Positions 7,348-13,302 of a stretch of DNA of 13,385 nucleotides are shown one piece after another. How positions within the stretch are numbered: the stretch's first letter is position 1; the number at the start of each line of letters is the position of its first letter. The notes under the pieces are model-generated. The model worked only from the letters and a program-made list of their open reading frames with translations, was not told the DNA's origin and did not search any database. The position numbers were made by a program, and so were the translations under genes. The DNA is taken from positions 1 through 13,385 of the forward strand of contig DATFXR010000454.1 in NCBI GenBank assembly GCA_035315685.1. The letters are read 5' to 3'. Origin of the DNA: QHWK01 sp035315685. GTDB lineage: Bacteria > Acidobacteriota > Vicinamibacteria > Vicinamibacterales > CAVVIG01.

Positions 7348-7450
7348 TTAAGGATTAAGAATTAAGAATTAAGAATTCGTGGCAACTGTGCGAAAGTCTT
7401 GGCGTATAGCGTGACACGCATTCTCAATTCTTGATTCCAAATTCTTAATT
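7346..7450. repeat. Inverted-repeat intergenic cassette, AATTAAG-type, copy 1
   Basis: The whole gap between the PIN/TRAM gene and the acyltransferase gene is one stem-loop-shaped element. The left arm, 7346-7377, is a tandem run of AATTAAG-like 7-mers that begins inside the stop codon. The right arm, 7419-7450, is its approximate reverse complement (26 of 32 positions by eye) and ends at the next start codon. The 41-base centre is GC-richer and holds a small GCGT-GAC-ACGC stem. The right arm is 29/32 identical to the right arm of the copy at 10604-10692, while the centres differ. The A+T-rich arms stand out sharply from the surrounding high-GC DNA. No ribosome-binding site is visible. Confidence 0.85.
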
Positions 7451-8207
7451 GCTCAGAGTGCGCATTCCCCCGTACCACTGGTGGCGGACGGTCCTTTTTC
7501 TCATCCCGGCCATCGCGGTCTATACGATCCTCCTCGGCGCCGCCTCGATCGTCTCGAGCCTGGTCGATCGGCGCGGCTACTTTGCGCATGGGTGCGCGCG
7601 CGCGTGGTCCTGGCTGATTCTGAAAACGACGGGTGTGCGAGTGGCGATTGAGGGCCTCGAGCGCATCACGCCGGGCACGACCTACGTCTTCGTCTCGAAT
7701 CATCAGAGCATTTACGACACGCCGGTGGTCTTCGCCGCGTTGCCGTATCAGCTGCGGATCATCGCCAAGGAGTCGCTGGCACGATTTCCGGTGCTCGGAT
7801 GGCATCTGAAGCGCGGCGGCCACCTCTTCGTCGACCGCAAGCATCCGGACCGCTCCGGCATCCTGAAGCGCTGGCGTGCGCTCGTCTCGGAAGGGCTCTC
7901 GCTGATCATCTACGCAGAAGGGACGCGCAGCGCGGACGGCCACGTCGCGCGCTTCAAGGCGGGCAGCTTCCTGCTCGCGATCCAGGCCGGGCTGCCGATC
8001 GTGCCGGTCGCGATCATCGGCACGCGTCAGGTGATGCCGAAGGGGCGGCTTCGCACGGAACCCGCCGACGTGACGATCATCGTTCACGATCCGATTCAGC
8101 CGCCCGCGATCGAAGCGCCGACCGCGCACGACGCGAAGGCACTCGCCGATCGAGCGCACGCGATTGTTTCAGCGGCGGTCGAACAGAGGCAGTTCGTCAG
8201 TGTCTGA
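7449..8207 (+). CDS. 1-acyl-sn-glycerol-3-phosphate acyltransferase (PlsC family)
   Basis: A 252-residue membrane acyltransferase of the PlsC/LPLAT superfamily, expected to add the second acyl chain to lysophosphatidic acid and so form phosphatidic acid for phospholipids. An N-terminal hydrophobic segment lies at about 11-38 (WWRTVLFLIPAIAVYTILLG). Block I is NHQSIYDT, with catalytic His85 and Asp90. FVDRKHPDRSG and the substrate-binding block EGTRS at 157-161 follow, with GLPIVPVAIIGT near the C-terminus as block IV. The start is uncertain. TTG at 7449 overlaps the end of the repeat arm; GTG at 7458 would shorten the protein by three residues and looks equally good. Numbering uses 7449. The stop overlaps the start of the next gene, so translation is probably coupled. 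The exact acyl acceptor cannot be read from sequence. Confidence 0.9.
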   Translation: MLRVRIPPYHWWRTVLFLIPAIAVYTILLGAASIVSSLVDRRGYFAHGCARAWSWLILKTTGVRVAIEGLERITPGTTYVFVSNHQSIYDTPVVFAALPYQLRIIAKESLARFPVLGWHLKRGGHLFVDRKHPDRSGILKRWRALVSEGLSLIIYAEGTRSADGHVARFKAGSFLLAIQAGLPIVPVAIIGTRQVMPKGRLRTEPADVTIIVHDPIQPPAIEAPTAHDAKALADRAHAIVSAAVEQRQFVSV

Positions 8208-9339
8208 TCCGAAGCCATTGCGCGTGACCGCTGCGCAAGCCGCCGCGTTCCGCCTGGCGCGCCAGCAACTTGCCAGACGTAGCGCGAAGGCCGTCGCTGC
8301 GCGATCAGTCGCCGACGTCGTTCGAGATACCGGCGGCATCCAGGCGCAGGTCCAGTCGGCCGCCGAATTCTCGATCTGGACCAGGCGCCGCGAGACGACG
8401 CGCGCCGATATCCGCCGTGCGTTATGGGACACGCGCGAGATCGTCAAGACGTCAGCGCTGAGGATGACCCTCCACCTGATTCCGGCGCCCGATCTCGCCA
8501 TCTACATCGCCGCCACGCGACAGTCGGCGCGCGCCAAACTCGCGCTGTGGCAGCGGCGCCTCCAGATCACGCCCGAACACGTGCGCCAGTTGATCGACAC
8601 GCTGCTCGACAATCTCGGTGACGGCGCGCTCACGCAGCAGGAATTGGTCGCACGCGCGATGCAGCGGGCGAGCAAGGGCATGCGCGCCTGGCTGGAGCAC
8701 GCGTGGATCCCCGTGCGTCCCGCGGTGATCGAAGGCGCGATCGTCTACGGACCGCCGCGCGGTGCCGAAGCGACCTTCGTGCGGGCCGACCGCTGGCTGG
8801 GACCGCAGACGGCGGTCACCGACGACGAGGCGCGCGCCGAGCTCCTGCGGCGGTTCCTCCGCGCCTTCGGGCCGGCGACCGCTCACGACTTCGCGAAGTG
8901 GTCCGGCATCAAGGTGACCGAGACCCGGTTGATCGTGGAGGCAGTGGCGCGCGAACTCACCGCCGTGTCCGTCGATGGAGCGCCAGGCTGGATCGTCTCC
9001 GACGATGTCGAAGCGCTCCGGCGGAGCCGGCTCGACGCGGATGCCGTCCGGCTGCTCGGTCCGTTCGACTCGCTGCTTCTCGCGCACGCCGCGAAGGAAC
9101 ATCTGATCGATGCAGCGTTCTCCAGGCGCGTGTACCGCGCGCAGGGCTGGATCTCGGCGGTCGTTCTCCGCGGCACGACGATCATCGGCACGTGGACACA
9201 GTCGAGCGAGGGCAAGGCAAACCGGCTCGACGTCGAGCTGTTCCGACGGCCGTCAGCGTCGCTGCGCCGCGGCATTGCCGACGAGGCCGAGGCGATGAGC
9301 GCCTTCCTCGGCGCCCCCTGTATCACGCGATTCGGCTAG
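8200..9339 (+). CDS. Winged-helix HTH_42 protein, AlkZ/YcaQ-like DNA glycosylase candidate
   Basis: A 379-residue protein of the HTH_42 superfamily (winged-helix DNA-binding domain), which includes the DNA glycosylases AlkZ and YcaQ/AlkX that open interstrand crosslinks and bulky alkylated bases. The N-terminal GGIQAQVQSA has Gln48-Ala-Gln50, matching the Gln-x-Gln catalytic motif of AlkZ rather than the Gln-x-Asp of YcaQ. SALRMTLHLIPAPDL (about 85-100) matches the conserved RxTLHL region. A winged-helix repeat follows (LRRFLRAFGPATAHDFAKWSG), and the C-terminal GPFDSLLL-x-RxYRAQGWISAVVLRG-IIGTW part is typical. The GTG at 8200 is preferred: AGAGG at 8185-8189 is correctly spaced and the start overlaps the plsC-like stop. 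An ATG at 8164 would add 12 residues and overlap plsC by 44 bases. Family membership is strong; glycosylase activity is inferred from the motif alone. Confidence 0.82.
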   Translation: MSDPKPLRVTAAQAAAFRLARQQLARRSAKAVAARSVADVVRDTGGIQAQVQSAAEFSIWTRRRETTRADIRRALWDTREIVKTSALRMTLHLIPAPDLAIYIAATRQSARAKLALWQRRLQITPEHVRQLIDTLLDNLGDGALTQQELVARAMQRASKGMRAWLEHAWIPVRPAVIEGAIVYGPPRGAEATFVRADRWLGPQTAVTDDEARAELLRRFLRAFGPATAHDFAKWSGIKVTETRLIVEAVARELTAVSVDGAPGWIVSDDVEALRRSRLDADAVRLLGPFDSLLLAHAAKEHLIDAAFSRRVYRAQGWISAVVLRGTTIIGTWTQSSEGKANRLDVELFRRPSASLRRGIADEAEAMSAFLGAPCITRFG

Positions 9340-9376
9340 CGCCCAGTCGGTAGCGCCGAGCCCCAACTCCGCTCGG

Positions 9377-9382
9377 TATAAT
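9377..9382 (+). promoter_or_regulatory. Consensus TATAAT -10 box just upstream of ispDF
   Basis: A perfect TATAAT lies 14 bases before the ispDF ATG. The predicted start of transcription, about 9389, leaves only about 8 leader bases and no ribosome-binding site, so the mRNA would be nearly leaderless. No recognisable -35 lies 16-18 bases upstream (around 9354-9359 the sequence is CGCCGA), which recalls promoters that depend on an activator such as CarD; that part is inference. Confidence 0.55.
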
Positions 9383-9396
9383 CAACGTTTGCCCAC

Positions 9397-10605
9397 ATGC
9401 GCGTGACAGCCATCATCGCGGCGGGCGGGCGCGGGCTGCGCCTCGGCGCGTCGCAACCAAAACAGTTGCTCGAAGTGGGAGGACGACCGATCCTCGAGCG
9501 CACAGTGATGTCGTTTCTGTTGCATCCGGCGATCGACACGGTCGTGGTCGCGCTGCCTGTGGATCTCACGGAGACGCCTCCCGAGTACCTGCGCTCCTCG
9601 CTGAAACCTCTCCGGATCGTCGCGGGAGGCGAACGGCGACAGGATTCGGTTGCGAACGCCTTTCGGTCAGCGGACGCGCTGAGCGACGTGATCGTGGTTC
9701 ACGATGCCGCCAGGCCGTTCGCCAGCGCCGACTTGATTGCGCGCACGATTGCGGTCGCGGCTGAAACCGGTGCGGCGCTGGCGGCGGTGCCGGCTCGCGA
9801 CACCGTCAAGCGCGTGGGTGCGACTGCGCCGAGTCGCACTGTGGGCAGCCAGTCAGCGGTGTCCGGCTCGAGCCGGACAGTGATCGACACGCTTCCCCGC
9901 GACGAGATCTATCTCGCGCAGACGCCGCAGGCGTTCCGGCGCGACGTACTGGCAGCCGCGCTCGCACTCGCCACCGACGCCACTGACGAGGCGGCGCTCG
10001 CGGAGCAGGCCGGGCACCAGGTGCAGATCGTCGACGGAGAAGCGACCAACATCAAGATCACGACGGCAGATGATCTCCCGATGGCCGAGGCGATCGCGCG
10101 TTCGATCGACGGCGCGAGGTCCGCGCGCACCGGCCGTGCCGGCACGGGGTACGATCTGCACCGGCTCGTCGAGGGACGACCGCTCGTCCTCGGCGGCGTC
10201 ACGATTCCGTCGGACCGCGGCGCACTGGGACATTCCGACGCCGACGTTGTCTGCCACGCGATCACCGACGCGATTCTCGGCGCCGCGTGCCTCGGCGACA
10301 TCGGCCGCCATTTTCCCGACACCGACCCTCGATGGAAGGACGTGTCGAGTCTCGATCTGCTGCAACGCGCGGCCGCGCTGGTCGCCGCGCAGGGCCTCCA
10401 GGTCGGCAACGTCGACGTCACGGTGATTCTCGAGCGGCCGAAGATCAGGGATCACATCGGTGCGATGCGCGCGCGCGTTGCGGCCGCGCTCGGGGTCGGG
10501 ATCGAACGCATCAGCATCAAGGGCAAGACCAACGAGGGAATGGACGCCATCGGCCGCGGCGAGGCGATCGCCGCCCACGCGGTGGTACTGATCCGAGCGA
10601 TTTAG
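9397..10605 (+). CDS. ispDF: Bifunctional IspD/IspF fusion (MEP pathway)
   Basis: A 402-residue fusion of two non-consecutive enzymes of the MEP isoprenoid pathway. IspD makes CDP-methylerythritol from MEP and CTP; IspF cyclises the phosphorylated product to methylerythritol cyclodiphosphate with loss of CMP. The IspD part, residues 1 to about 236, has the nucleotide-binding AAGGRGLRLG with Arg15 and Lys22, then VHDAARPF and YLAQTPQAF. The IspF part starts near 247 with GTGYDLHRL. Its zinc ligands Asp253, His255 and His287 (GHSDADVVCHAITDAI) are present, followed by GDIGRHFPDTD and KGKTNEGMDAIGRGE. The linker is short and Arg/Gly/Ala-rich. IspD holds an apparent extra loop at about 142-163, between KRVGA and VIDTLPRDEIYLAQTPQAF, partly encoded by a palindromic repeat (9861-9878). 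The ATG at 9397 begins exactly at the family's N-terminus. Confidence 0.95.
   Translation: MRVTAIIAAGGRGLRLGASQPKQLLEVGGRPILERTVMSFLLHPAIDTVVVALPVDLTETPPEYLRSSLKPLRIVAGGERRQDSVANAFRSADALSDVIVVHDAARPFASADLIARTIAVAAETGAALAAVPARDTVKRVGATAPSRTVGSQSAVSGSSRTVIDTLPRDEIYLAQTPQAFRRDVLAAALALATDATDEAALAEQAGHQVQIVDGEATNIKITTADDLPMAEAIARSIDGARSARTGRAGTGYDLHRLVEGRPLVLGGVTIPSDRGALGHSDADVVCHAITDAILGAACLGDIGRHFPDTDPRWKDVSSLDLLQRAAALVAAQGLQVGNVDVTVILERPKIRDHIGAMRARVAAALGVGIERISIKGKTNEGMDAIGRGEAIAAHAVVLIRAI
9861..9878. repeat. Perfect 18-base palindrome inside ispD, REP-like
   Basis: GTCCGGCTCGAGCCGGAC is a perfect palindrome (9+9) within the IspD half of ispDF. It shares TGTCCGGCT and GCCGGAC with the hairpin at 2991-3008. 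It is translated in frame as part of VSGSSRTV (residues 155-162). The protein stretch it lies in, between KRVGA and VIDTLPRD, appears longer than in ordinary IspD proteins, which suggests an in-frame repeat insertion. The peptide SRTV occurs on both sides (9831-9842 and 9871-9882) with different codons. Confidence 0.65.
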
Positions 10606-10692
10606 AATTACGAAGTAAGAATTAAGAATGCGTACCCGGATTTGCCGACTTGCGTTCATGAATTCTCAATTCTTAATTCCAAATTCTTGATT
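10604..10692. repeat. Inverted-repeat intergenic cassette, AATTAAG-type, copy 2
   Basis: This fills the entire gap between the ispDF stop (10603-10605) and the gltX start (10693). The left arm, 10604-10630, matches the reverse complement of 10661-10687 at 22 of 27 positions by eye. The right arm as a whole spans 10661-10692 and abuts the gltX ATG with no intervening base. The 30-base centre is unrelated to the centre of copy 1, but the right arms are 29/32 identical. The arms are reiterated AATTAAG/AATTCTT units with single-base changes. No ribosome-binding site is visible before gltX. Confidence 0.85.
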
Positions 10693-12198
10693 ATGCGAGT
10701 CCGCTTCGCACCCAGTCCGACCGGGAAGCTGCACGTCGGCAACGCGCGCACCGCGCTCTTCAACTGGCTGCTCGCGCGCGGCCAGGGCGGCGCCTTCGTC
10801 CTGCGCATCGAGGACACCGACGCCCAACGATCGACGCGCGAATCGGAAGCGACGATCATTCACGACCTGCGCTGGCTCGGCCTCGACTGGGACGAGGGTC
10901 CCGACATCGACGGCGCGCACGGGCCGTATCGTCAGTCGGAGCGGCTGCACCTCTATCAGTCCTACGCGACCGAGCTGCTCCACGCCGACAAGGCGTACCA
11001 CTGCTTCTGCTCGACGGCGCAACTCGAGGCTGAGCGCCAGGAAGCGTTGGTCACCGGCCGGCCCGCCCACTACGCGGGCACCTGCCGCCGGCTGTCGAAG
11101 GAGCAGGCGGCGGCCCGGATGGCCGCCGGGGCGCGTCCCGCGATCCGGTTCCGCGTACCGCACGATCACGACGTCGTCTTCACGGACGCCGTCCGCGGCG
11201 AGGTCCGCTTTCAAAGCGAGGTCATCGGCGATCCCGTGATTGTCCGCGCCGACGGCCACCCGGCCTACAACTACGCCGTTGTCGTGGACGATGCGTTGAT
11301 GGAGATCACGCATGTGATCCGGGGTGAGGATCACATCTCGAATACGCCCCGGCAGCTGTTGCTGTACGAGGCGCTCGGGTTCACGCCGCCGACTTTCGCA
11401 CACTTGTCGATGGTGATGGGCCCTGATCATGCGCCGCTGTCGAAGCGCCATGGGGCCACGTCGGTCGGCGAGTTCCGCTCAAAGGGATATCTACCGGAAG
11501 CGCTGGTCAACTACCTCGCGCTGATCGGCTGGTCTCCGGGCGCCAACGACGAGCTGCTGCCGATCGACGAGCTCGCGCGGCGCTTTTCGCTCGATCACGT
11601 TGGGCATAGTGCCGGCGTGTTCGACGAGGAAAAGCTGGCGTGGGTGAACCGGCATTATCTCAAGCTGGCCGGTCCGAGGCGGCTGGCCGAGCTGGCGGTG
11701 CCGTACTTCGTGGGCGCCGGCGTCGCGATGTCGCCCAACGCGCGCGGCCTCGAGTTCCTCGCAGCCTCGATGGCGATGGCGAGCGCATCGGTCGATCGGC
11801 TGGATCAGGTGCCGGCGCGGCTCGCGTTTCTCTTCGACTACGATGCCGAGCGGGCGCTCCGGGACGGCCAGGCTGCCGACGAGATGCGCATGGCCGACGC
11901 ACGTGCCGTCGTTGCGGCGCTGGCCGAAGAACTCACCGCGAGTCCGCGGCTCGATCGCGAAAAATTTCGCGAGGTGGCGAACCGTGTGAGGGCGCGCACC
12001 GGTCTAAAAGGTAAAGCCCTTTTTCATCCAATCCGCGTCGTGCTCACCGCCCGTGCGGAAGGCCCGGAGCTGGATCTGGCCGTGCCGGCGATCGATCGCG
12101 GCGCGGAGTTGCCGCCGGACGCGGGGATGCCTGGCATTCAGGGCAACCGCGAACGGGCTGTCGCGTTCGCGCGCGCGCTGGCGGAGGGTCGGGATTAA
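10693..12198 (+). CDS. gltX: Glutamate--tRNA ligase (GluRS)
   Basis: A class I aminoacyl-tRNA synthetase that charges tRNA-Glu with glutamate; in organisms that use GatCAB it may also mischarge tRNA-Gln, which cannot be decided here. The protein is 501 residues from the chosen start, close to the bacterial norm. The HIGH motif is HVGN at 14-17 after FAPSPTGKL. The KMSKR loop reads PLSKR at 248-252 (DHAPLSKRHGAT). A zinc-type cluster is present in the insertion: Cys104, Cys106, Tyr127 and Cys131. RADGHPAYNYAVVVDD and HVIRGEDHISNTPRQ are typical of the active site, and a C-terminal anticodon-binding helical domain follows from about residue 320. The ATG at 10693 is chosen because it gives the canonical MRVRFAPSPTG beginning. 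An upstream in-frame ATG at 10642 would translate the repeat arm (EFSILNSKFLI), which is surely artificial. Confidence 0.96.
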   Translation: MRVRFAPSPTGKLHVGNARTALFNWLLARGQGGAFVLRIEDTDAQRSTRESEATIIHDLRWLGLDWDEGPDIDGAHGPYRQSERLHLYQSYATELLHADKAYHCFCSTAQLEAERQEALVTGRPAHYAGTCRRLSKEQAAARMAAGARPAIRFRVPHDHDVVFTDAVRGEVRFQSEVIGDPVIVRADGHPAYNYAVVVDDALMEITHVIRGEDHISNTPRQLLLYEALGFTPPTFAHLSMVMGPDHAPLSKRHGATSVGEFRSKGYLPEALVNYLALIGWSPGANDELLPIDELARRFSLDHVGHSAGVFDEEKLAWVNRHYLKLAGPRRLAELAVPYFVGAGVAMSPNARGLEFLAASMAMASASVDRLDQVPARLAFLFDYDAERALRDGQAADEMRMADARAVVAALAEELTASPRLDREKFREVANRVRARTGLKGKALFHPIRVVLTARAEGPELDLAVPAIDRGAELPPDAGMPGIQGNRERAVAFARALAEGRD

Positions 12199-12348
12199 GG
12201 AGTCGGGATTCGGGGTCGAGGTCGCATTCTTGTTCGGGGTTCGGGCGTCGCGGGTCGGACTCGGCGCTCGCGCAAGTGATGTAGGATCCCGATTCTCGAT
12301 TCGCGAAGCCCCGTCGCGACTCGCGAATCCCAGATCCCGAGTCCCGAC
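12188..12348. repeat. Inverted-repeat intergenic cassette, GGGATTC-type
   Basis: The gltX-rlmB gap follows the same plan as the two A+T-rich cassettes but with a G-rich unit. The left arm, 12188-12217, covers the last codons and the stop of gltX and consists of GTCGGGATT, GGAGTCGGG and ATTCGGGG-like units. The right arm, 12318-12348, is its approximate reverse complement (about 22 of 30 positions by eye, one extra base) and ends 4 bases before the rlmB ATG. More degenerate copies of the unit (GATCCCGATTCTCGATTCGCG) fill 12284-12317. The centre is roughly 12218-12283. No ribosome-binding site is seen before rlmB. Confidence 0.75.
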
Positions 12349-12352
12349 GCCG

Positions 12353-13087
12353 ATGCGCATCTACGGCATCAATCCCGTGACCGAGGCGCTGCGCGCCAAA
12401 CGCGTGACGGCGCTGCGCGTGTCGACGCGCGGCGACGACCGGCTGGTGGCGATCGTCCGCGCCGCAGAGCAGCAGGGGATTCCCGTCCGCCGCGCGAACG
12501 CCCACGAGCTCGACCGCTTTGCGAACGGCGGCGCGCACCAGGGCGTCGTCGCGGACGTCCACGACGCCGTGAGCTACAGCGTCGAAGATCTCATCGCCCG
12601 GTCCGCCGGCGTGCCGTTGATTGTCGTCCTCGACCAGATCGAGGACCCGCACAATGTCGGCGCCATCCTGCGGACGGTGGACGCAGCGGGTGCCGATGGT
12701 CTGGTGCGGCAGTCGCGGCATGCGGCGCGGCTCGACGGTGCAGCCGCGAAGGCATCAGCGGGCGCCGTCTCGCACGTGAAGATCGCGGAGGTCGTGAACA
12801 TCGCACGGGCGTTGGAGGTCTTGAAAGAGGCTGGCGTGTGGACGGTCGGTCTCGCGGGCGATGCGCCGCAAGCGTACGACGCCCTCGACTTGACCGGCCC
12901 GATCGCGATTGTCGTGGGTGCGGAGGGCACCGGGTTACGGCGGCTGGTCCGCGAGCGCTGCGATTGGCTGGCCTCGATCCCCATGCACGGCCATGTCCAG
13001 AGCCTCAACGTCTCAGTGGCGACAGGGATCGCGCTCTTCGAGGTGCTCAGGCAGCGGCGTGCAAAGCATGCGGGACAGAAGAGCTAG
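12353..13087 (+). CDS. rlmB: 23S rRNA 2'-O-ribose methyltransferase, RlmB/TrmH (SpoU) family
   Basis: A SPOUT-class methyltransferase of 244 residues, the usual RlmB length. RlmB uses S-adenosylmethionine to methylate the 2'-hydroxyl of a conserved guanosine (2251 in E. coli) in 23S rRNA. Residues 1-80 form the small L30e-like substrate-binding domain, starting with the typical YGINPVTEALRA. The knotted catalytic domain has motif 1 LDQIEDPHNVGAILRT with Asn101 and Arg107, motif 2 VVGAEGTGLRRLV with Glu191, and motif 3 PMHGHVQSLNVSVATGIAL with Asn219. VRQSRHAARLDGAAAKASAGA replaces the more usual IPKRRAAPLT-type segment but keeps the AKASAGA core. The ATG at 12353 is chosen over an in-frame start at 12053, which would run back through the repeat cassette and gltX. 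Assignment to RlmB over other TrmH-like enzymes rests on length, N-terminus and synteny. Confidence 0.9.
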   Translation: MRIYGINPVTEALRAKRVTALRVSTRGDDRLVAIVRAAEQQGIPVRRANAHELDRFANGGAHQGVVADVHDAVSYSVEDLIARSAGVPLIVVLDQIEDPHNVGAILRTVDAAGADGLVRQSRHAARLDGAAAKASAGAVSHVKIAEVVNIARALEVLKEAGVWTVGLAGDAPQAYDALDLTGPIAIVVGAEGTGLRRLVRERCDWLASIPMHGHVQSLNVSVATGIALFEVLRQRRAKHAGQKS

Positions 13088-13115
13088 CTCGTCCATTGTC
13101 ATCGCAGACAGCAGG

Positions 13116-13145
13116 TTGCACGTCTGGCACAGGACGTGCTAAAGT
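13116..13145 (+). promoter_or_regulatory. Promoter candidate for the tRNA cluster
   Basis: TTGCAC (13116-13121) is followed after 18 bases by TAAAGT (13140-13145), with an upstream TG at 13137-13138 forming an extended -10. Transcription would start near 13152, about 9 bases before the mature tRNA-Thr. Placement between rlmB and the first tRNA supports it. Confidence 0.55.
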
Positions 13146-13160
13146 TCACCTTTTGTTCTG

Positions 13161-13237
13161 GCTGGCGTAGCTCAGTCCGGTAGAGCAGCTGATTTGTAAT
13201 CAGCCGGTCGGGGGTTCAAATCCCTTCGCCAGCTCCA
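13161..13237 (+). tRNA. tRNA-Thr (anticodon UGU)
   Basis: A complete cloverleaf of 77 bases including an encoded CCA at 13235-13237. The acceptor GCTGGCG (13161-13167) pairs with CGCCAGC (13227-13233); the discriminator is T13234. The D arm is GCTC...GAGC. The anticodon stem GCTGA/TCAGC encloses TTTGTAA, giving anticodon TGT at 13195-13197, which reads ACA. The T arm has the loop TTCAAAT and two G-T pairs in its stem. It is the first of a tRNA cluster after rlmB. Confidence 0.97.
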
Positions 13238-13302
13238 TCGACCTGAGACAACTCCAAGGCCTTGGTACGACCGAAACACACGTTTCCAAACAACAGAACA
13301 TC
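13238..13302 (+). other. tRNA-Thr/tRNA-Tyr spacer with a 12-base palindrome
   Basis: A 65-base spacer within the tRNA cluster. It has no promoter that I can see, so the two tRNAs probably share a precursor. It contains the perfect palindrome CCAAGGCCTTGG at 13254-13265, which would form a small hairpin, perhaps a processing landmark. Confidence 0.4.

Noticed and set aside
7346..7450. Reading the repeat cassette as an intrinsic terminator
   Set aside because: The stem is A+T-rich and imperfect, ends at a start codon rather than in a T-run, and a second copy occurs at the next gap but one; a simple terminator does not explain the reiterated units.
8164..8199. ATG start for the HTH_42 gene inside the plsC-like gene
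   Set aside because: It adds 12 unconserved residues, while GTG at 8200 has a well-spaced AGAGG and the typical stop/start overlap.
10642..10692. Upstream in-frame ATG for gltX
   Set aside because: The added 17 residues are a translation of the A+T-rich repeat arm, and the canonical GluRS N-terminus begins at 10693.
12053..12352. Long N-terminal extension of rlmB
   Set aside because: It would run through the end of gltX in another frame and through the repeat cassette; the RlmB family starts at 12353.
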